A stretch of 64,000 nt of DNA from JBBDIX01 sp050486225 (GCA_050486225.1 JBJHCV010000009.1:46078-110077), one strand, 5' to 3'. Shown: positions 40,663 through 49,424, numbered from the stretch's first letter. A program made the numbers and translations. Notes: generated by a model from the letters alone, not told the origin.

Positions 40663-41757
40663 CTAGCCGTTCCACGACGGTCGGACCAGCGCCCAGCGGA
40701 GGTCGCTGCGTCGCGCGAGCTCGTCGAGCATCTCGCCGGCGTGACCCAGTTCCGCTGGCGCGCGGAACCCGGGATCGGCGCGGCCAACGCGTTCCGCCGC
40801 CAGGACCGCGGTCGTCGCGCTCAACGCGTACACGTCGTGGCCGTGCGCCCATCCGCGTGCCACGCCCAGCGAACTCTCCGCCTCGGCGACCACCGCCCAG
40901 CGCGTCGACGCCCGTCGCTGCTCGTCGGGGTCCGGACGTGGCCGCTCGAGCCACCAGGCACCGACGCGACGAACCACCTCGCCTCGCGTCGCACCCGCGA
41001 ACGCCTGCAGCAGCTCCGCGCGCCAGGACGGCATCGCCAGGTACGTGCGCACGGTGCGTGCAGACGGCAGGTGACGAGGGACCAGCAGCGGCTCGCCGCC
41101 GGGGATCCCGACGGCGTGACGGGGCCCGACGGGCCGGGGGAACCACGCGAGGCGTCGCTGCTCGGCCGGGAGTTCAGCGACGAGGACCCCGTCGACCCGT
41201 GCCAGGCAGGGCTCGCCGAGCATGGCCGCGATGGAACGCCGCGTCCCTGCCGACGTCAGACCCCGGTTCGGCCGGCCCCCGACGTGATACGTGACGTGCA
41301 CCTCGGCGGGTTCCACCGTCGCGTCACCCGCGAGTCCAGCGAGCAGGTCTCCGGGCATCCAGTCGAAGCCTGCCGCAGACACCACGCGGACGCCGGCCCG
41401 GGAGAACCGGACATCCGCGTCCATCACCGTTCGCAGGTGGCCCTGCTCGCCGGAGACGTCGACGAGGTCGACCCCGACCTCCACCGCCGCGTCGACGACC
41501 GGTGGGCCCAGCCGGCTGAACGGACCGACCGCGCTGATGGCGACCTCGACGCCCTCGAGAGCCCGGCGCAGCCCGCCACCGTCCTCGACGTCGGCGGTGT
41601 GTGCCTCGAGCGACGACTCCGGATGCTCCGCGCGCAGCGCGGCCAGCCGATCCGGGTCACGACCCACGACGACGACGTCGTGCCCACGGCGCACCGCCTC
41701 GCCGACGACCAGGCGCCCGGTGAATCCCGTCGCTCCGACCACCGCGACACGGGCCAT
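40663..41757 (-). CDS. Saccharopine-dehydrogenase-like / trans-enoyl-reductase family protein
   Basis: 364 residues. N-terminal Rossmann fold (ARVAVVGATGFTGRLVVGEAVRRGHDVVVVGRD in sequence order, key motif GATGFTG) with VAISAVGPFSRLGPPVVDAAVEVGVDLVDVSGE, as in the actinobacterial family of saccharopine dehydrogenase-like and PDIM trans-acting enoyl reductases. The C-terminal half (HGHDVYALSATTAVLAAERVG) is typical. ATG 41755-41757 has GGAGG upstream at about nine bases. An NAD(P)-dependent reductase role is likely; the substrate is unknown. No polyketide synthase is present here. Confidence 0.85.
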   Translation of the reverse strand: MARVAVVGATGFTGRLVVGEAVRRGHDVVVVGRDPDRLAALRAEHPESSLEAHTADVEDGGGLRRALEGVEVAISAVGPFSRLGPPVVDAAVEVGVDLVDVSGEQGHLRTVMDADVRFSRAGVRVVSAAGFDWMPGDLLAGLAGDATVEPAEVHVTYHVGGRPNRGLTSAGTRRSIAAMLGEPCLARVDGVLVAELPAEQRRLAWFPRPVGPRHAVGIPGGEPLLVPRHLPSARTVRTYLAMPSWRAELLQAFAGATRGEVVRRVGAWWLERPRPDPDEQRRASTRWAVVAEAESSLGVARGWAHGHDVYALSATTAVLAAERVGRADPGFRAPAELGHAGEMLDELARRSDLRWALVRPSWNG

Positions 41758-41908
41758 CGACACACACCTCCGGAGACAGGAGGAGGATCCTACGACGACG
41801 CGAGGACCACCCGAGGCGCACCCTCGACGCAGCAGGTGGGGGTTGCGTGACTCCGACTCGTCGGGCTGCGACCATGCGCGTCCGACGGCACGACCCAGTG
41901 AGCTCCCC

Positions 41909-42283
41909 GTGAAGACCAGCGTCGCGCGTTCCCTCGCCAGTGACGGCGCCGTGCTCGTACGTGTCCCGGTCGCGGACGACTCCTGGGCGGCGCTGCTGCC
42001 CACGCCACCGGCGGGACACAGCCTCACGGTGTCCGCAGGACACCCCTCGGTCGCGCCCTGCGCGGAGACCGTCGAGGCGCGCGGGTATCGGTTCGCCGGC
42101 GTCCTCGATCCGGTCGGTCGCTCGGGACGGTGCGTGGACATCATGGTTCCCGGCGAGGTCCGCACGCGCTTTCCCGATTTCGTCACGCAGCTCACCGCCC
42201 TGGCAGACCGGGTGTTCGACCTGAGGATGGGGCCCGTCCTCCACGTACTGGCCGCGGAACTCGCCCTGCACCGCGAGGCCTGA
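41909..42283 (+). CDS. Hypothetical protein
   Basis: 124-residue soluble protein I do not recognise. It has a mixed alpha/beta look: AVLVRVPVADDSWAALLPTPPAGHSLTVSAG, two cysteines (APCAETVEARGYRFAG, GRCVDIMVPGEVRTRF) and a C-terminal helical part (FVTQLTALADRVFDLRMGPVLHVLAAELALHRE). The start is taken as GTG 41909, following sequence lacking coding character; no strong ribosome site. It is followed by the YqeY gene 67 bp on. Coding potential is judged by codon bias only. Confidence 0.55.
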   Translation: MKTSVARSLASDGAVLVRVPVADDSWAALLPTPPAGHSLTVSAGHPSVAPCAETVEARGYRFAGVLDPVGRSGRCVDIMVPGEVRTRFPDFVTQLTALADRVFDLRMGPVLHVLAAELALHREA

Positions 42284-42350
42284 TCCACTCTCCTGTACCA
42301 CGCGAAGCCGTCCCTGCCCCGGGGACGACCTGCACCGAGGAACCACGAGC

Positions 42351-42809
42351 ATGAGTCTCCACGACACGGTCGAGGCCGAACTCCGCACGGCGATGAAGGC
42401 GCGAGACCGTGACCGCATGTCTGCCCTGCGCATGGCCGTCTCCGCGCTCAGGGACCGCGCCGTCGCCGACGGCATCGGCCCCCAGGGACGACTCGACGAC
42501 GCGGTGGTCATACAGGTGCTGACCACGGAGGTGAAGCGCCGGAGGGAGGCCGCGCAGGCGTTCGCCGACGCCGGACGCGAGGAGCAGTCACGACGCGAGA
42601 CTGCCGAGGCGGCGTTGTACGAGGAGTTCCTCCCCGCGCAGCTGACGGACGACGAACTCGCCGCCATCGTCGATCGCGTCGTGAGCGAGGTCGGGGCCGA
42701 GGGTCCCGCCGCGATGGGCCAGGTCATGAAACCGGTGATGGCGGAGGTGGCCGGACGCGCTGACGGGTCGCGGGTGTCCGCGCTCGTTCGCCAACGACTG
42801 CAGGCCTGA
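42351..42809 (+). CDS. yqeY: YqeY/GatB-tail domain protein
   Basis: 152-residue helical protein of the YqeY family, related to the tRNA-binding C-terminal domain of GatB. Pattern: HDTVEAELRTAMKARDRDRMSALRMAVSAL, VLTTEVKRRREAAQAFADAGREE, EFLPAQLTDDELAAIVDRVVSEVGA, and AMGQVMKPVMAEVAGRADGSRVSALVRQRL. A role in tRNA-dependent amidation or tRNA binding is supposed for the family. ATG 42351. Converges on the TlpA gene with an 8-bp gap. Confidence 0.93.
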   Translation: MSLHDTVEAELRTAMKARDRDRMSALRMAVSALRDRAVADGIGPQGRLDDAVVIQVLTTEVKRRREAAQAFADAGREEQSRRETAEAALYEEFLPAQLTDDELAAIVDRVVSEVGAEGPAAMGQVMKPVMAEVAGRADGSRVSALVRQRLQA

Positions 42810-42817
42810 GCCCGGGA

Positions 42818-43357
42818 TCAGCCGACCCGGTCGAGAAGTTCGTCGAGCTGACGCGCGGTCACCTCACCGGTGTGGTGGGCGATCATGCGACCGTCGGTGT
42901 CGAACACCACCGTCGTCGGCATGCCACGACCCCCCACGGCCGCTGCGAAGTCGCCGGTCAGGTCGTGGATGGTCGGGAACTCGACGCCCATCTCCTCGAC
43001 GAACGCCCTGGCCGCATCGATCTGGTCGAGGTGGTCGACACCCAGGAACGCGATGTCGGGCCGTGCCGCAGCCACCTCCACCAGCAGCGGCATCTCCCTG
43101 CGGCAGGGGATGCACCAGCTCGCGAACACGTTGACGAGCACCGGGCGACCCGCCTGGTTCTCGCGGGCGATCCACGCGGCCGCCTCTGGCCATCCCCCGG
43201 GCTCGAGCACGGCGTCTCGCGGGGGCGGTGAGGCTTCCGGGGCATCGGCCACGTCGATCGTCGCACCGTCGTCACAGGCGGCGAGCAGCAGCGCGAGACA
43301 CACCACGACCCACCGGACTCGGTCGGTCCGTCGGGTCGTCGGTGCGTTGGTCGTCAC
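42818..43357 (-). CDS. TlpA/ResA-like thiol-disulfide lipoprotein
   Basis: 179 residues. Signal peptide with lipobox LLAAC (Cys 28), so lipid-anchored on the outer face of the membrane, then a thioredoxin fold with redox pair WCIPC in VLVNVFASWCIPCRREMPLL and cis-Pro in GRGMPTTVVFD. Such proteins reduce cysteines for cytochrome c maturation or other exported proteins. The GTG at 43355-43357 overlaps the hisC stop by 4 bp. Co-transcription with a histidine-pathway enzyme is unexpected and probably reflects operon packing. Confidence 0.9.
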   Translation of the reverse strand: MTTNAPTTRRTDRVRWVVVCLALLLAACDDGATIDVADAPEASPPPRDAVLEPGGWPEAAAWIARENQAGRPVLVNVFASWCIPCRREMPLLVEVAAARPDIAFLGVDHLDQIDAARAFVEEMGVEFPTIHDLTGDFAAAVGGRGMPTTVVFDTDGRMIAHHTGEVTARQLDELLDRVG

Positions 43358-44424
43358 GGGAACGCCGCGGGTGCAGCCGCGAGGAACGCGTCGACCTCCT
43401 CCGGGGTGCCGACACTGACACGCACGTGGTCCGGGAGCCCGTACGGGGCGAGGGTGCGGACACCGATCCCCCGATCGGCGCAACGCTCGATCGCCGGGCC
43501 GGACGGCCCTCGAGCGTCGACGACGAGGAAGTTGCCGAGCCCTTCCACGAACGGGATCCCGAGGGCGGCCAGACCCGTCGCCATCCGGTCTCGACCCGCG
43601 AGCGTCCCCTGCACGGCACGGCCGAGATGCTCCGGGTCGCCGAGACTGGCGAGCGCTGCGGCCTGGGCCGTCGCGGTGACGTTGAATCGCCCGCGTCGGG
43701 CGTCCACCGCAGCGATGAGATCCCTGGGACCGATCGCGTGGCCGACACGCAGACCCGCGAGTGCGTGGGCCTTGGAGAACGTGCGGACCACGACGACGCG
43801 CGGATGGTCGAGCGCGAGTTCGTCGACCGTCCGGTAGCCGTCGAGGCCCGCGGCGAAGTGGTGGTACGCCTCGTCGACGACGAGCGTGACGTCACGCGGC
43901 AGTCCACGGACCAGCCTCGTGAGTTCGTCGCCCGTGAAGTGCGCTCCCGTCGGGTTCCCCGGGTTGTCGACGACCACCACGCGGGTGTCCGGGCCGACCG
44001 ACGCGAGCAGGCGATCCACGTCGCGGTGCCAACGCTGCCGACCCTGCGGCCCGACGAGGTCTATGGGCACCTCCACGTACGGGGCGCCGACGTTGGACGC
44101 GGCAAGTCGGTACACGACGAACGACGCGTCGAACGCGACGACGGTCCCCCCACCCTGCGCCGCGTGGGCGATCGTCTCCATGAGGACCGCCGTGGATCCG
44201 GTCCCGACCGTCACCTGTTCGAAGGTCGTCGACTCGGCGTCCGCGATGGCCTCGCGGAGTGCACGCGACTGGTCGTCGGGGTACAGGTGCGCGTCCGCCG
44301 CCGCCTCACGGATCGCCTCGACGGCCCGTGGCGAGGGGCCGAACGGGGACTCGTTCGAGGACAGCCGAACCCGCATGCCCGGTGGCGGGCCCGTCGCCGT
44401 GGATGCGAGGTCGGCCTCCGTCAC
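43354..44424 (-). CDS. hisC: Histidinol-phosphate aminotransferase family enzyme
   Basis: 356-residue fold-type I PLP enzyme. It has the HisC pattern: RLSSNESPFGPSPRAVEAI at the N-terminus, GTGSTAVL, VDNPGNPTGAHF, VDEAYHHFA, Schiff-base Lys in TFSKAHALAGLRVGHAIG and a late GVRTLAPYGLPDHVRVSVG. It catalyses the transamination step of histidine synthesis, but HisC-type aminotransferases can also act on aromatic amino acids. The GTG start overlaps the GroES-like stop by 4 bp. No other his genes are in the window, so it could be a paralogue. Confidence 0.88.
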   Translation of the reverse strand: MTEADLASTATGPPPGMRVRLSSNESPFGPSPRAVEAIREAAADAHLYPDDQSRALREAIADAESTTFEQVTVGTGSTAVLMETIAHAAQGGGTVVAFDASFVVYRLAASNVGAPYVEVPIDLVGPQGRQRWHRDVDRLLASVGPDTRVVVVDNPGNPTGAHFTGDELTRLVRGLPRDVTLVVDEAYHHFAAGLDGYRTVDELALDHPRVVVVRTFSKAHALAGLRVGHAIGPRDLIAAVDARRGRFNVTATAQAAALASLGDPEHLGRAVQGTLAGRDRMATGLAALGIPFVEGLGNFLVVDARGPSGPAIERCADRGIGVRTLAPYGLPDHVRVSVGTPEEVDAFLAAAPAAFP

Positions 44425-44783
44425 AGGTACAGCCCGGTCGCACCGTCTCTGCGCGTCGACCCGACGGCATGCACGTCGCGTTCCCGAACGATCAGGTAGG
44501 AGTCGCCCTGCACGTCGACCTCGATGGCGTCCTCCGGCAGGTACAGGACCTCGTCCCCCACACCGACCTGACGGACGTGCGGCCCCACACCGATCGCCTC
44601 TCCCCAGATGCCCTTGCGGTCGATGGACGCCGCCGTGGCCGGGATGACGATCCCACCCTTCGAACGTCGCTCGGCGTCGCCCGGAGGAGCCACCAGCACG
44701 CGGTCGCCAAGCACGGCGACGCTTCGCCGGACGGCGTCCTTCGTGGTCGTGGCGGACGGGGTGGTCGTCGAGGTCGGTGTCAT
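44421..44783 (-). CDS. GroES-like (Cpn10) protein without GroEL
   Basis: 120-residue protein with a chaperonin-10 domain: LGDRVLVAPPGDAERRSKGGIVIPATA (the Cpn10 start, with a mobile-loop region), GEAIGVGPHVRQVGVGDEVLYLPEDAIEVDVQGDSYLIVRERDV (parts). Unlike true GroES (about 95 residues), it has a 20-residue Thr/Ser-rich N-terminus and a C-terminal tail, and no groEL adjoins. It may be a specialised co-chaperonin. Its stop overlaps the hisC GTG. A short GGAGG-cta-CCTCC inverted repeat sits 14-26 bases ahead of the ATG, one arm being the possible ribosome site. Confidence 0.82.
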   Translation of the reverse strand: MTPTSTTTPSATTTKDAVRRSVAVLGDRVLVAPPGDAERRSKGGIVIPATAASIDRKGIWGEAIGVGPHVRQVGVGDEVLYLPEDAIEVDVQGDSYLIVRERDVHAVGSTRRDGATGLYL

Positions 44784-44827
44784 GAACGGGAGGCTACCTC
44801 CACACGATTGGCGTCCCCACCGCAGGG

Positions 44828-44844
44828 AAGGGTAACCTTACCTA
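44828..44844. promoter_or_regulatory. IdeR/DtxR-like iron box
   Basis: On the minus strand TAGGTAAGGTTACCCTT matches 13 of 17 bases of the DtxR/IdeR core TAGGTTAGGCTAACCTA. It overlaps divergent -10-like boxes: plus TAACCT (44833-44838) and minus TAAGGT (44835-44840). Iron-loaded IdeR bound here would repress the iron-type ABC ATPase gene and possibly the GroES-like-hisC-TlpA operon. Confidence 0.72.
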
Positions 44845-44920
44845 CGGGTCACGCCGCGAGAGTTCGGCGTCGCCACCCCGCCCGTGGAACGGGTACGACC
44901 ACCAGGAAGGCGTGAACGCC

Positions 44921-46024
44921 ATGGACCCGACCGGCATCGCGGCACTCGAGTGCCGTGGACTGGTCCGGCGCTTCGGCGACACCGTCGCCGTCGACGGGGT
45001 CGACCTCGTGGTCCCGCGAGGCACCATCACCGCGTTGCTCGGCCCGTCAGGATGCGGGAAGACCACGATCCTGCGCATGATCGCCGGGCTGACGGCCCCG
45101 GACGCAGGCGCCATCACCATCGACGGGCGACTGGTCAGTGGCCCCGGCGTCGGTGTTCCGGCCGAGCAGCGCAACGTCGGTCTCGTCTTCCAGGACTACG
45201 CACTGTTCCCCCATCTCTCGGTCGCTGGAAACGTGGCGTTCGGACTGCGGGGACAGGCGCGGGCCCAGCGACGCGCCCGCGTCGCCGAGGTACTCGACCT
45301 CGTCGGCATGGGCGAGCACGGTGACCGCCTTCCGTCGGAGCTCTCGGGAGGACAGCAACAGCGCGTCGCCCTCGCCCGGGCACTGGCACCTGCTCCTCGC
45401 GTCGTCCTGCTGGACGAACCGTTCTCGAGCCTCGACGCGTCGCTGCGGACCACCGTTCGCGAGGACGTGCGCGCCATCCTCCAGGAGGCCCACGCCACCG
45501 CGGTGTTCGTCACGCACGACCAGGAGGAGGCCCTCTCACTCGCCGACCGGGTCGCGGTCATGCGACAGGGACGCCTCCACCAGGTGGCGGATCCCCACAC
45601 GCTCTACACCCGGCCGAGCACGCGCTTCGTCGCCGAGTTCGTCGGCGAAGCGGACACACTCGTGGGCATGCGCGTCGGCGACTACCTCGTGGACACGCCG
45701 ATCGGGCGCCTGTCATCACGCGAGGTGGTGACCGAGCCGTCGGTGGACGTCGTCGTGCGACCCGAGGCGCTTCGGCTCCGGGCCTCGGACACGGGTCCCG
45801 CGACGATCGTGGGTCTCTCCTACTTCGGGCACGACCAGCTCGTCGACCTCGAACTGTCCGACGGCCAGCGCATCCGGGCGCGTCGGGGACCCAGGATCGA
45901 CCTCGAGCGTGGCCAGCGCGTGGAGATCACCGTCGACGGTCCGGTGCTCACATTCCCACGGCACGACCCGACGACCGATCACCGCCTCGAGTCCGAGGCC
46001 CGGGTGCTCACGCCCACGGGCTGA
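44921..46024 (+). CDS. fbpC: Fe(III)-type ABC transporter ATPase
   Basis: 367-residue ABC ATPase of the FbpC/AfuC/PotA class. Walker A GPSGCGKTTILRM, Q-loop LVFQDYALFPHLS, signature LSGGQQQRVALARAL, Walker B VVLLDEPFSSLD, and a C-terminal TOBE region (VVVRPEALRLRASD, YFGHDQLVDLEL). ATG 44921 has AGGAAGG ten bases upstream; a GTG nine bases earlier would be only one base from that site. The IdeR-like box 77 bp upstream and the neighbouring FbpB-like permease suggest ferric iron uptake. Polyamine or sulfate transport are alternatives from sequence alone. Confidence 0.87.
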   Translation: MDPTGIAALECRGLVRRFGDTVAVDGVDLVVPRGTITALLGPSGCGKTTILRMIAGLTAPDAGAITIDGRLVSGPGVGVPAEQRNVGLVFQDYALFPHLSVAGNVAFGLRGQARAQRRARVAEVLDLVGMGEHGDRLPSELSGGQQQRVALARALAPAPRVVLLDEPFSSLDASLRTTVREDVRAILQEAHATAVFVTHDQEEALSLADRVAVMRQGRLHQVADPHTLYTRPSTRFVAEFVGEADTLVGMRVGDYLVDTPIGRLSSREVVTEPSVDVVVRPEALRLRASDTGPATIVGLSYFGHDQLVDLELSDGQRIRARRGPRIDLERGQRVEITVDGPVLTFPRHDPTTDHRLESEARVLTPTG

Positions 46025-46032
46025 CACACTGG

Positions 46033-46081
46033 GGGCTCGGCAGGACCCGATCTTCGGGTCCGAACCGCTCGATGGGAGCCC
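46033..46081. terminator. Bidirectional terminator between the ATPase and permease genes
   Basis: Inner stem GGACCCG (46043-46049) with CGGGTCC (46055-46061), loop ATCTT; outer stem GGGCTC (46033-46038) with GAGCCC (46076-46081). It fills the 59-bp gap between converging genes. Confidence 0.65.
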
Positions 46082-46083
46082 GA

Positions 46084-47727
46084 TCAGGCCGCCTCGCGCC
46101 GATCCCGCACCATCGCGATCGCCAGCGGCAGTGAGCCGAGCAGGATCAGCAGCATTGCCGGCAGCGCGGCCCGCGTGAAGAACGCCTCCTCGGTCGCGGA
46201 CCAGACCCTCACCGCCAGGGTGTCGAACCCCGTCGGTGCCAGTAGCAGGGTCGCCGGCAGTTCCTTCAGGATCGTCAGGAACACCAGCGCCCCACCAGCG
46301 ATCGCGCCTCTCCGTGACAGGGGCAGCGTCACCCTGCGCACGACCGACATGCGAGAGGCCCCCAGGGTTCGCGCCGCCGCCTCCACGTCAGGCTCGACCT
46401 GCACCAGCGCACCCCGGATCGCGCCCACGGCCTGCGGAAGGAACAGGACCACGTACGCGAACACCAGCATCGCCAGCGTCTGGTACAGGAACGGAACGAC
46501 CCGGATGCCCACGAACACGAGCGCGAACGCCACGACGATGCCCGGAAGCGCATACCCCGTGAAGGCGATGCGTTCGACGAGTCGAGCCACACGTGAACCC
46601 GTCCTGGCGGACCAGATCGCCACCGGCAACGCAGCCGCGACGGCCGCGACGGCCCCGAGCGCGGCCACCGCGAGGCTGCGCCCCGCCGCACCGAGTGCCA
46701 GTGACGCGGTCTCGCCCGCCGCCAACCCCCGCACCAACCAGTAGCCGATGACCCCCACCGGCACGACGAGTCCCAGTCCGACGACCGCCGAGCAGAAGAC
46801 TGCGGCAGGCCACCGCCACCGGCCGAGGGGAACCCTTGCGGCCACCCCGACACTGCCTCGCCGACCGAACTGCCCTCCGCGATCGCGCGCGGCCCGGGCC
46901 TCGGCGACGACGATCACGACGGTCAGCACCACCAGCATCAGTCCGAGCATCGCCGCAGGGGCACGATCGAACGCCGTCCGGTACTGCAGGTACAGCGCCC
47001 GCGTGAAGGTCGAGTAGCGCAGGATGGACACGGCACCGAAGTCGCTCAGCACGTACAGGGAGACGAGCAGCGCTCCCGCAGCAGCCGACGGTCGCAACTG
47101 GGGAAGCACGACCCTCAGGAAGGTCGACAGCGGCGAGTGGCCGAGCGATCGCGATGCCTCCTCCAGTTTGGGGTCAAGTCCACGCAGGCCCGCCTGGACC
47201 GTGAGCAGCACGTACGGAGAGGCGAACAGGGTCAGCGCCACGAACGCCCCCCAGAAGCCATACGGAGACGGGGGACGCCAGCGCAACCAGGCCTCGACGA
47301 GGCCGCCTGGCGCAAGGGCGGCGACGAGCGCATACGCACCGACGTACGTGGGAATGACCAACGGCAACGCGGTCGCGACCGCGAAGAACCGACGGGCGGG
47401 CATGTCCGACCTGGTCGTCAGCCACGCGATCGGCACACCGATCAGCAGACTCGCCGACGCGACCGATGCCGCGAGACCCACGGTGCGTAGGGTGAGCCGC
47501 AGCGTCGACGCGTCGGTCACGATCGCCCACGCGCGCTCGCCCGAGAGGTCGGCGGCCGCGACGAGGAGGTAGACGGCGGGCACCAGCATCGCCGCCGCGA
47601 CTCCGACCGCCGGCGCCCACACGGCGACGTGCGTCCGGGCGAGCCGACGAGGCCTGCGCCGGGTCGATGCGGATCGCTCGGGCGCAGGCCCGAACGGGTC
47701 GAGGACGGGGCCGGTCACGTTGCTCAT
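46084..47727 (-). CDS. fbpB: Fe(III)-type ABC transporter permease (fused)
   Basis: 547-residue permease with two binding-protein-dependent transport domains and about 12 membrane segments. EAA loops: LEEASRSLGHSPLSTFLRVVLP and VEAAARTLGASRMSVVRRVTLP. Other FbpB-like stretches: AWLTTRSDMPARR, LPLVIPTYVGAYAL, YVLSDFGAVSILRYSTFTRALY and LTILKELPATLLLAPTGFDTLAVRVW, the latter two typical of ferric-ion permeases. It converges on the ATPase gene, so the two cannot share an mRNA, and no substrate-binding protein is encoded nearby. The binding protein must lie elsewhere. Confidence 0.9.
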   Translation of the reverse strand: MSNVTGPVLDPFGPAPERSASTRRRPRRLARTHVAVWAPAVGVAAAMLVPAVYLLVAAADLSGERAWAIVTDASTLRLTLRTVGLAASVASASLLIGVPIAWLTTRSDMPARRFFAVATALPLVIPTYVGAYALVAALAPGGLVEAWLRWRPPSPYGFWGAFVALTLFASPYVLLTVQAGLRGLDPKLEEASRSLGHSPLSTFLRVVLPQLRPSAAAGALLVSLYVLSDFGAVSILRYSTFTRALYLQYRTAFDRAPAAMLGLMLVVLTVVIVVAEARAARDRGGQFGRRGSVGVAARVPLGRWRWPAAVFCSAVVGLGLVVPVGVIGYWLVRGLAAGETASLALGAAGRSLAVAALGAVAAVAAALPVAIWSARTGSRVARLVERIAFTGYALPGIVVAFALVFVGIRVVPFLYQTLAMLVFAYVVLFLPQAVGAIRGALVQVEPDVEAAARTLGASRMSVVRRVTLPLSRRGAIAGGALVFLTILKELPATLLLAPTGFDTLAVRVWSATEEAFFTRAALPAMLLILLGSLPLAIAMVRDRREAA

Positions 47728-47925
47728 GTCGGCACGACGCTATCCGCGCACGCGACCGCGGTCCGACAGGCACGTGCCGAACAACGCGGTTGGCGTGCTG
47801 GTACCGCGGGACACGCGGGCACCGGCGATACGCTCGGGTGCCTCGTCGGCCGTCAACGCCCCGACCGGCCGCGGACCCGCCACACGCGAGCCCTCCGTCG
47901 ACACACCGGCACGTGGAGTCCCCAG

Positions 47926-48336
47926 GTGGTCCTGACTGCACCTCCCGCCCACGCGTGGGACTGGTTCTCGCGCCAACGCCTGCTGTGGCGCGAGGCCCGT
48001 CGGAGGCTCGCCGGTTCCCCGGGACCGGTGGGCGAGCGATACCGGCAGGTGGAGACCCGGGCCGACGTGATCCCCCTCCTCAAGGCCGACTACCGACGTG
48101 ACGAGGACGTTCGCACCGCTGTCGACGCCGTCGTCACCGACCTCGTGTTCCTGGGAAGACTGGACCGGGAGTTCTCCTCCCTGAGTGTCCGCAACCCCCC
48201 GCGGGGACTTCGCTGGTGGTGGACGGCCCTCACCGGTGAGCAGCTCGAGTTCGACGCGTCCGCGACCGCCGCGACGCCGAACCCTGCCCGACAGCTGACC
48301 CTCGACGACGTCCTCGGTGGCTACGGAGACGGATGA
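47926..48336 (+). CDS. Hypothetical protein coupled to an MpaB-family oxygenase
   Basis: 136-residue protein I do not recognise. Trp/Arg-rich helices (AHAWDWFSRQRLLWREARRRLAG), a charged middle (DVIPLLKADYRRDEDVRTAVDAVVTDLVFLGRLDREFSSLSV) and a Trp cluster (PRGLRWWWTALTGEQLEFDA). The start is GTG 47926, with GGAG seven bases upstream; the frame is open earlier but lacks a ribosome site. The stop overlaps the next ATG by 4 bp, which supports its being real and functionally linked to the oxygenase. No domain or function can be named. Confidence 0.68.
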   Translation: MVLTAPPAHAWDWFSRQRLLWREARRRLAGSPGPVGERYRQVETRADVIPLLKADYRRDEDVRTAVDAVVTDLVFLGRLDREFSSLSVRNPPRGLRWWWTALTGEQLEFDASATAATPNPARQLTLDDVLGGYGDG

Positions 48337-49424
48337 ACCTGGAACCCGTTCCGTTGCGACGTGGAATCCCGATCGCCGGACGCCTCGCGAGACGCCAGAT
48401 CCAGCGCATGTTCGGTCCACCGGCCGTCTCGGACACCACGGACGCCGGCGACCCGGGTCTCACGGGACCGGGATCGCCGTCGTGGCAGGTCATGGCCGAA
48501 CCCGCGGCGATCGCCGGAGGAATCCGCGGCCTGCTGCTTCAGGTCGCCCATCCGCTTGCCGTCGCAGGCGTCACGGACCACTCCTCCTATCGCGACGACC
48601 CGCTGGGAAGGCTCCAGCGCACCTCGGCGTGGGTGACCATCACGACGTTCGGTTCACTGCGCGAGGCCGTTGACGTCACCCAGCGCGTCCGCCGGATCCA
48701 CCGCAGGGTCCGGGGCGTGGCTCCCGACGGTCAGACCTACGACGCGAACGAACCCGCCCTGCTCGCCTGGGTGTCACTCACGCTGACCTCGTCCTTCCTG
48801 GTCGCCGACCGGCTGTGGGCGCCTCGGCCCGTCGACGCATCGGCAGCGGACGCCTTCGTCGCCGAGCAGTCACGCATCGCCGCCCTGCTCGACCCGCGCG
48901 TGGACCTCGGGCCCCTCGTCGACAGACGGGCCGACGAGTTCGAGGGCCCCTGGCACGACCACGTCCGCCTCCCGCTGGTCGATGATGGCCTGCTCCCCCT
49001 GACCGTCGCTGACCTGCAGAGCCGTCTCGCCGCGTACCAGCCGGACCTACGACTCGACGAGGCAGGCCGTCAGACGGTCGAGTTCCTCCATCGACCACCC
49101 CTGCCGGCCGGGCCACGCGCGGCGTACCGGGTGCTCTTCGCCGGAGTCCGCGCCAGTCTCTCGGCTCCGCATCGTCAGGTGCTCGGTGTCGGCCACTCGA
49201 ACCCGGACGTCGCCGAGCGCAGGGCGCGACGCCTGCTGCTCGGCCTGCGACGCCTCACGGGGTCCTCTCCGACCGAACGGATCGCGAGTTCCCGCGCACG
49301 CCTCCGCACAGAATGCGACGTGACGCCGTCAGATGCGCTAGCCTCAGACCCTCACGCAACAGGGTGGGGTGTCACGGCCCGCACCGAGAACCCGCGAGTC
49401 GACCCATCCGCGCGTGTTGACTGA
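48333..49424 (+). CDS. MpaB-family (DUF2236) oxygenase
   Basis: 363-residue member of the DUF2236 family, which includes latex-clearing (rubber) oxygenase and fungal MpaB, b-type haem enzymes that cleave isoprenoid chains. The characteristic block is WQVMAEPAAIAGGIRGLLLQVAHPLAVAGVTDHSSYRDDPLGRLQRT (key parts: HPLAVAGVTDHS, DPLGRLQRT), then VRRIHRRVRG and DANEPALLAWV with likely haem-ligand histidines. Most bacterial members are uncharacterised. It is translationally coupled to the 136-residue protein upstream. A role in lipid or isoprenoid oxidation is inferred from the family. Confidence 0.87.
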   Translation: MNLEPVPLRRGIPIAGRLARRQIQRMFGPPAVSDTTDAGDPGLTGPGSPSWQVMAEPAAIAGGIRGLLLQVAHPLAVAGVTDHSSYRDDPLGRLQRTSAWVTITTFGSLREAVDVTQRVRRIHRRVRGVAPDGQTYDANEPALLAWVSLTLTSSFLVADRLWAPRPVDASAADAFVAEQSRIAALLDPRVDLGPLVDRRADEFEGPWHDHVRLPLVDDGLLPLTVADLQSRLAAYQPDLRLDEAGRQTVEFLHRPPLPAGPRAAYRVLFAGVRASLSAPHRQVLGVGHSNPDVAERRARRLLLGLRRLTGSSPTERIASSRARLRTECDVTPSDALASDPHATGWGVTARTENPRVDPSARVD

